Assembly: GCA_030704615.1 (NCBI GenBank)
Contig: CM060731.1
Coordinates: forward strand, 65,454,756 to 65,514,755
Source: Takakia lepidozioides
Taxonomy: Eukaryota; Streptophyta; Takakiopsida; Takakiales; Takakiaceae
Direction: 5' to 3'
Length of the DNA stretch: 60,000 nt
Below are positions 53,846-60,000 of the stretch, piece by piece. Under the pieces are notes generated by a model. It was not told where the DNA came from. It worked only from the letters and a program-made list of their open reading frames with translations, and made no database searches. A program made the translations under genes and the position numbers. Position 1 is the stretch's first letter. The number at the start of each line of letters is the position of its first letter.

Positions 53846-56136
53846 GTCAGAATTGCAAATAAGATACTCATCACATACTTGAAGAAAAGAAAACGGTTGA
53901 ATACACACCTGACTCCAAAATGTAGCCTTGTGGAGCCAGTTATCAAACACCAAATCACTGATTCCTTCCACCTTTGTGCCAGGCTGTATGGTGCTCTTTG
54001 GGAACCGATTCAAGTCCTTTACTGTTTGATCTGAGTTCCATATCTCTAGCCACCTTATTTTTGTTTGTGGGTCGACCATCGATATGGCCAGCCGGTGCAA
54101 TTGGATCTGTCTATCCAGTTGGACTCTAAGTTGCTTTCCGAAGGCGGACATCAATTTGGTTCTTCGCATTTCAAACTCCTTCTTTATTGCAGCTTCCACA
54201 CCCTTTGATGTCATTAGTTCCTCTGGTGTAGTGCGGTAATATTCGGATTTTCCCTTCTCAGCTGCCTCTGCCAGTTCTTGCTGCATTGATTCAAGTAGTG
54301 ATTAGCACCAAAGGGACTACAAACATGTATTCGAAAAGTAAACTGAGTACAGACTCGGGCTTACCGCATACATGTACTCCAGAAACGCCTCTCGTGTCAA
54401 AGAATACCAAGTGCCTGCAGCTCTTCCCGTTTCGCACTTCTTGATTATATTGGGTGGAAGTACTGTCCGAAAATCATCCAGCTTCATCAGACCAATCCTC
54501 TGAATTCGGAATAGTGTGTGGACCAAGCTTGTTGTCACATGCGATTTCTTTGTCGATCTGCAAAAACATTGGAAACATTGCATTCCTTAACACTGTTTTT
54601 TGGGGATTAATAAGACACTACAGAGGGAATGAAATCTCCTGGATGACTTACTTGTTCACGTCGTGCATAGCTGTAAGAAGCCTAGCGATGTCGTTTCCAG
54701 GATCCAAAACCATTGCCTCCACAGCAACATGCTTGTCTTTGTCTTTCGCATGGTGTTTCTGAATGTATCCCATCCATGCCAGCAATCGGTGGTTGCCGTC
54801 CCAGACGTAGAACATGTGGTTGAAGAATTGCTGGGTCTTCTTTCCCATCATGAGGCCCAGCTCGAACTCCTCATTGGCATCTTTCCAGCACTCATCCCAG
54901 TTATCACTGATCTCTGGAGACACTAATGTGCTTTTCCCATTTATATCCGTCAGTGACACATAAAAAACTTGTGCACCAAGTCTATATCCATGCACAAAAT
55001 CACTCTCCAATTTTGTTATGTCATGGGAAAGAGGTGGACACAACAGGCATAGATATCATCCGGCACAGAGGGATGTCCAGACGCCCTCCAGATACGAGCA
55101 TGTCCCTTATAACCTCCTGAGAGTTTACCTTCTGGAATGACATGAGTTCTTTCACCTTGTCAAGGTAGTGCACTTCAGATTCATCTGCTTCATCTGTATT
55201 CTCTGAGCTTTTTCCGGACTCGTCCCCATCTCCAGATCCTTTCCTCTCTGATCCTGTAGGCTTGGACCTCACAGTTTTCTGCACGATGCCATTCAATTCT
55301 GACTGAGTAATTTGCAAATAGTGAACGGCGGTAACGACCATCACTCTGTCTCCAAGAAACTCACTATGAATGGTGTGAAACAATTCAGCACAATCTACAC
55401 AAGCAAAGCTGATCCTACCGTATTCAAAACAAAAGCGAGAGCGATAGCGAACGGCGTTAACGACAATCACAAAAGATAAGGACCTGCCGGATCGGTGTTG
55501 TGTAATGACATCTATGTGTAAGTGATTGGCGGCAACGACATTCAGTATAGTTTAGGGCGGACAGTAAGTGCAGATTATTCAGATTGACTCCATTGTGATT
55601 ACCGTCGCCAGCATGGGAAGAGGAAGGACTGCTTGAAAGGCAATCAGACAGACTGTATGATCTGAACAACGATGATTGATGGTACCGTCAGTCACCCACT
55701 CATTGTGCGGTAAACCCTTAGCAGAGGAGTAAAAGCAAATCACCGTTGTGATGGTCGGTAGCGACAATCCCTGTCTGGGACATTCCACTCAATCTCTACG
55801 CAGATCTTCAACAATGAAATGTAAGTTAGAGAAAACTTACTGGCGCCTTCTTAGGTTTTGAAATTGGATCCCCTTCTGCAGCTTTCCTCTTCCCTCTCAC
55901 ATCTGCTGGAATTTCTGTCTGCTCTAGGGTTTCTGGACCTTCTCCCGGTTCGGCGTTCCTCGTGCTTCCACCTCCTTCAGTGTCCCTGCGAGTCATCTCT
56001 GCATCCACAGGCTGGCGCACTCTTATCGCCGACTGTGTCACAGCGCTGCCTCAGTCTCCGTCTGCTCTTGTGAATCAGTCTCCGCGTTCACCTACTGCCT
56101 TGGCCCTGTGTTCTCCAACAAACGACGCCTCGTCAT
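53846..56136 (-). pseudogene. ParB-like half of the methyltransferase gene, copy 2
   Basis: Exons 1-4 of the gene described at 24681-30384. They start at ATG 56134-56136 (MTRRRLLENT in the other copy) and pass the ParB-like motif DGNHR at 54786-54800. They continue to WLHKATFWSQ and the donor near 53912. This copy keeps the exon 3 donor (ATGCG|GTAAGC) that copy 1 has lost, but has a deletion in exon 4 that removes KTHYDKHVHPEMQ-like sequence. The methyltransferase exons are gone. Confidence 0.8.
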
Positions 56137-56989
56137 TTGCTCTCTTGCTCTGCGTCTCTCTCTAAGGGAAGTAAAATAAAGAGACTTTCTTCTCTTTCGT
56201 ATTGTAGAAGGAACCCTCTCCAGCTTGACTACCACTCTCTCTCTAAGCGCGAAAAGTAGAAAAACGCAGTGACTCCCGATTTCTTGCGGGATTGCCTGCG
56301 TTGTTGCTTGTCTCTAGAAGCATCGATTCCCTCTCGCGTGACCGTTACACATAGTCGTTCCCTTATTAGTGCACATGCCAGCAATTGGTGTACAGCTGTT
56401 CGTATTCAGTTATGGATGTCTGACGTGTGTCGCCCAAAAAAACGGCGTGTTCTTTATTAGAACGGTTTCAATATTTAAAAATAACAGCGAATCCCAGAAA
56501 TCTTGGCGCACAGTCTTACACAAATAAATGTAAATGAACGAGAGTTTGATGACAAATTTTGGAATATCATACACGGTCATCCTTGTTAGCCAAACCCCAC
56601 ATTCGTTTCACATTTGGAACTTTCCAGGTGCGCATGATCATTGGTAGTAGTATAAAGATACATTTACTTAATCAGCAATCCCATCCTCAGATCCTGTGGC
56701 ATGCTTCCAAGAAGTCGGCTTTGTTATTGGGTTTATTGATGAGGTTCTGATTAACGGTTTAACAGCTGTCGACACTGCTCCTAGGGATACTCTGATCACT
56801 GGGCCCCAAGAAAAATAATTAAAATGGATGGCTGCATATCTGGAAAGAATAACATAATATGCACAGTCGTTGTCTGAGCTTCCTCCGCCATATTCTCTGC
56901 TCATTCTTCAACTGTGTTCTGGAGACATCAGTAAACCGATTTACACTAGATCTGCGATAGCAAGGTATAAACGTACGCGAGGAAGGAAG
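56137..56989. promoter_or_regulatory. Divergent intergenic region of element M, copy 2
   Basis: Counterpart of 23830-24680, conserved with few changes. Presumed to hold both promoters; no clear box is assigned. Confidence 0.45.
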
Positions 56990-59979
56990 ATGGCTTCCTC
57001 TGAAGCGGAGTTCTTCTCTGACAACAAACCAGTGCCGTTCTCCCAGGAAGTCCTTGACAATGGATTTGCAATTGTTCTGGAACATCTCTTGGCTACCCGT
57101 TTTCAGCTGCAGAATGGCTCCATCTTTTTGGAGAAAGAGGTGTACGATCTTAAAGGGAAGTTGTTGAAATATTCTTTCCAAAACCGTGATGAGACGGCTC
57201 AAAATATCAGCCAATGGAGAGTGCGTCCTGGTCGATACAGAGTACTTGAGAGCCTCGGCAAAAGTCCCTTGGGTCATATGTGACGCCCGGGACTGCTGCT
57301 TCGGTCGTTGAAGACAAGAGGGAGGTGGTGGTGAAAAAGAACAGACGTCCTCCACTCCAATCGTTGAGCTTGATTCTTCCGATGATGAATAAGTGAAATT
57401 CCAAATCCAGTCCTTCCTACTGTGGTTGGAGAAGCTGATGAAGAAGAGATTTGTAGTGTTATTCCAAAATTGCGGGCGATGGGAGGAATGGCTGGATTCA
57501 AAAGTGAGTTGCGGGGAATTGATTGGGAATTTGAAGCAGGTGCCTGTGAAGTTCTTGCTGGAGACTTTTGATGGCGATATCCTATTCGAGCTGCCTCCTC
57601 CTCCGCGAGTTGGAGTGTGTAACAATCATGATGCATGGAATGGACAAGAAACACGACGGGCACCCGTGGTGCAGAACAAAAACATCCAATATTCAGAATG
57701 ATGACAAGCTTGTTTTCAGGAGGACAGTTTGCAATGGACACCTTAGGTGTGATAATTTGAATTGCAGACATTTTCTTCAGTCTGGGATTCATAATCAAAG
57801 CGAATGGGAGGGTCTGGCGGAAAATCCATTTCAGCCTGGGACTGCCCCTCCACCAGCAAACACTTTCAAGTGCAAATTCTGCAAACTTGTGCCATCCTGC
57901 TTGGCGCTCTGCGGAGCAAGAATGTACTATGTTGTCCACCGTTTGAAAACAATGACAAGAGCTTGTGTGCATTTCGGATTCCATAACCATCCTGTCTCGA
58001 AGGGGGATTACAGGGAGAGTGTTGAGACCGTATCGAGGTTGATTAGACAGGAGTTCGGGAGAAACCCATCCGCAACAACATCTGCAATTGCTCTTGGCGC
58101 AAGCAAGTCCTTCTTGGAAAGCCATATTTTGAGTGAAGGGGATTCTGCGGGGACTAAACTTGACGGTGCAGCATTGGACCTGGTCATGGATCATTTCTCC
58201 ACTTTAAGTTCACCTAACATTCGGCATCAGATCAATGCATTGAGAATGGGCTCTGGGATCAGAGGCTACATAGACAACATTTTGGAATTGAAACGAGTGA
58301 GCAAGTACGATTACATCCAGGACAATGTATTCCCAGGTCAAGGTGCCATCAAAGTTTTTTGATCATGTGAAACGAATGAAGGATTGGACAACAATGGCTT
58401 GTCATGTCTACGATCCAGTGTACCAACGAGTTATGACAATTGCAGTTTGTGACATGCAATCCGAGGATACGGAATCCCAGAAGCTCATGTGGAATTCCCT
58501 GATACGTGTCATGGGCTGCCATCTCCAAATTTCGCAGGTTTCATGGCGGATAGTGCTCAAGCAAATTTCAATGCTGTTCGTATTGTCTTCGGATCGGGCG
58601 ACCCAAAAGTGCCTATGCCAGGAAGAGAGCGTACATGTCTATTCCATTGGACACAATCTCTGGAAAAACATACAAAGTCGGACATCAAACTAGAGATGCA
58701 GACTCAGCACCGTAAATTGTGCAAAGAGTACAAAGATGCTAGAACAATGAAGGAGGCGGACACTTTGTTCCAGACAATTCGTGCCTGGTGGTTCTCTTCT
58801 GGAGCTGCATCACTTGAGAGTATGAGAGCATTGGAAGATTGGCTGGCGTTTTGGCACTTCCGGTATAGACAGTGGGGAGCAGCCATGCCATTGGTACGAG
58901 GCTTATATTTATTGCTTTATTCATACATTGCTTTCCATTTTATTGTGTCCTCGCTTTCTTTATGTTGTTTTCTGTTCACTGTTTTGAAGTGTGGTTCTGC
59001 ACTTTGCAGAACATGTCCATTGAGGAAATGGCGGACATGCCATCTTGCAATTTGGCAGAAACTGTGCACAACGCATGGTTGCAGCAGTCTGGGAAACAAG
59101 GTCGGGGATTTGTATGTGGCAACAACAGACGATTTGATACGTGCCTTGCAACAACAAACCCGATACCGTGATTTCTTACGAGGTGGGGTTGGTGGCAAGG
59201 GTCCGGACAAATGGGAGTTGATGTTGCGTGCTGCAAACAGATCTGGGGATCCAATCAAGATAGCACGGGCGGTGAGCATGTATACCCAGGGAACGCCACT
59301 TGTTTCTAGAGTTCCACATCTTGAAGGGGAGGAGAGATTCGGCTCCTGTAAGAGGAAATTGAACACTCCACCTGGTTCGGATTCAGATTCCCACAGGGCA
59401 GACCGTGATAACTTCTCGAAGCCTCGTGTTTCCCTGCATGACAGCTCCATGTCCGGAACCTCCATTGTGGAGGAACCTCCAACACGACGGCAAGCTCCAG
59501 CATCAAACAGTGCCACTGAAATGGTGCAGGAGAGAAACAACCCCCTTGATGTGCTTGAGTCCGCATGCCCCGACCACGTTTGGCACATAGAACGCACAAG
59601 TGTAGGGTCTCGTGTGAAATGTACAGCGATCAGGGCAACTAATTTCGAGAAGTGCACTTCATCTATATCCAGAGGTGGTGCCCGAACTCCTGCTCCGACT
59701 TTCACGGGCTTGATGCGTCCATACGGTCAACCAGAAGCCAAGAACCACAAGTTCTGGTTCTGCGCAGATGATTGTGCCAGATGTGTGCATGGAACTGTGC
59801 GTCCTTCCGTAGTGATGAAGCCATATCCTCCAACCGTTTGGCCCGTGAAGGTGGAACACATCTCAGCTTTCAGGAGATTGAAATGCTGGAGGAGGCAGGT
59901 TTTTCCCTTGCGAGACAACCCCAACTCCATGCATGTGCTACTACTTCTGCATCCTCCGGGTCCCCCCGACAAATCCTGA
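56990..59979 (+). pseudogene. MULE-type transposase, copy 2
   Basis: Same gene as 20745-23829, here on the plus strand with ATG at 56990. The zinc-binding region is better preserved than in copy 1: CDNLNCRHFLQSG, FKCKFCK and FGFHNHP are continuous. MADSAQANFNAVRIVFGSGD, CLFHW and DWLAFWHFRYRQWG are readable. One intron (58894-59009) has a GTACGA donor and TTTGCAG acceptor. Lesions are frameshifts near 57270-57390 and a deletion at about 58360 that removes some 30 codons present in copy 1 (GEGSGVSLVKRMQ region). The last codons are frame-shifted relative to copy 1, so the stop at 59979 may not be the native one. Confidence 0.85.
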
Positions 59980-60000
59980 CTTGTGCCAACCAAACGAGAT

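Larger units (their letters stand above)
53846..60000 (-). mobile_element. Element M left and central part, copy 2 (reversed, runs off the window)
   Basis: Inverted relative to 19760-31329. It matches from the intron near 27017 down to about 20730, so the ParB part, the divergent region and the transposase are present, while introns and exons from 27018 to about 30030 are replaced by the foreign insert. The homology continues to the window edge. Confidence 0.9.

Overview
The window looks like repeat-rich nuclear DNA of a streptophyte (green-plant lineage). Supporting signs are spliceosomal introns with GT-AG borders, a plant-type class 3 lipase, a plant-type tRNA-Phe(GAA) with a Pol III terminator, and gene fragments typical of plant cell-wall biology (a cellulose-synthase-interactive ARM protein and a pectinesterase). 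A charophyte alga such as Chara would fit, but that is an impression from sequence style, not a proof. There is no bacterial operon structure, rRNA or CRISPR.

Layout. 1-6533 holds an inverted piece of a host flank, a chromodomain Ty3/gypsy element (424-4349, CAGTG target duplications), the right end of a large DNA element called here element M (4355-6177, reversed), and a loose LTR fragment. 6534-19316 and 31330-44492 are two near-identical direct copies of one host segment: tRNA-Phe, a secretory class 3 lipase, poorly resolved downstream sequence, and a reversed LINE-like reverse transcriptase. Between them, about 19760-31329, lies the most complete copy of element M. 44493-50324 is two gypsy fragments joined head to head. 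50325-60000 is a second, reversed element M, in which about 3 kb has been replaced by 2.2 kb of unrelated host-gene fragments.

Element M is the centre of interest. It carries a Mutator-like (MULE) transposase gene on one strand. Divergently from it runs a ten-exon gene that joins a ParB-like domain (DGNHR motif) to a DNA methyltransferase domain of the N6/N4 type, with motif IV before motif I. The methyltransferase motif IV reads DIPD instead of DPPY. The introns of this gene carry arrays of imperfect to perfect 18-22 bp palindromes, and the subterminal regions of M carry GTGAGCG palindromes in opposite orientation at the two ends. I read this as a transposon with its own DNA-marking or DNA-binding partner gene; that function is inference.

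Reliability. The copies differ mainly by one- or two-base indels. In the lipase these frame breaks are complementary: each copy is intact where the other is broken. Several junctions lack transposition signatures. Part of the architecture, and many of the 'pseudogenes', could therefore come from assembly or read error rather than biology.
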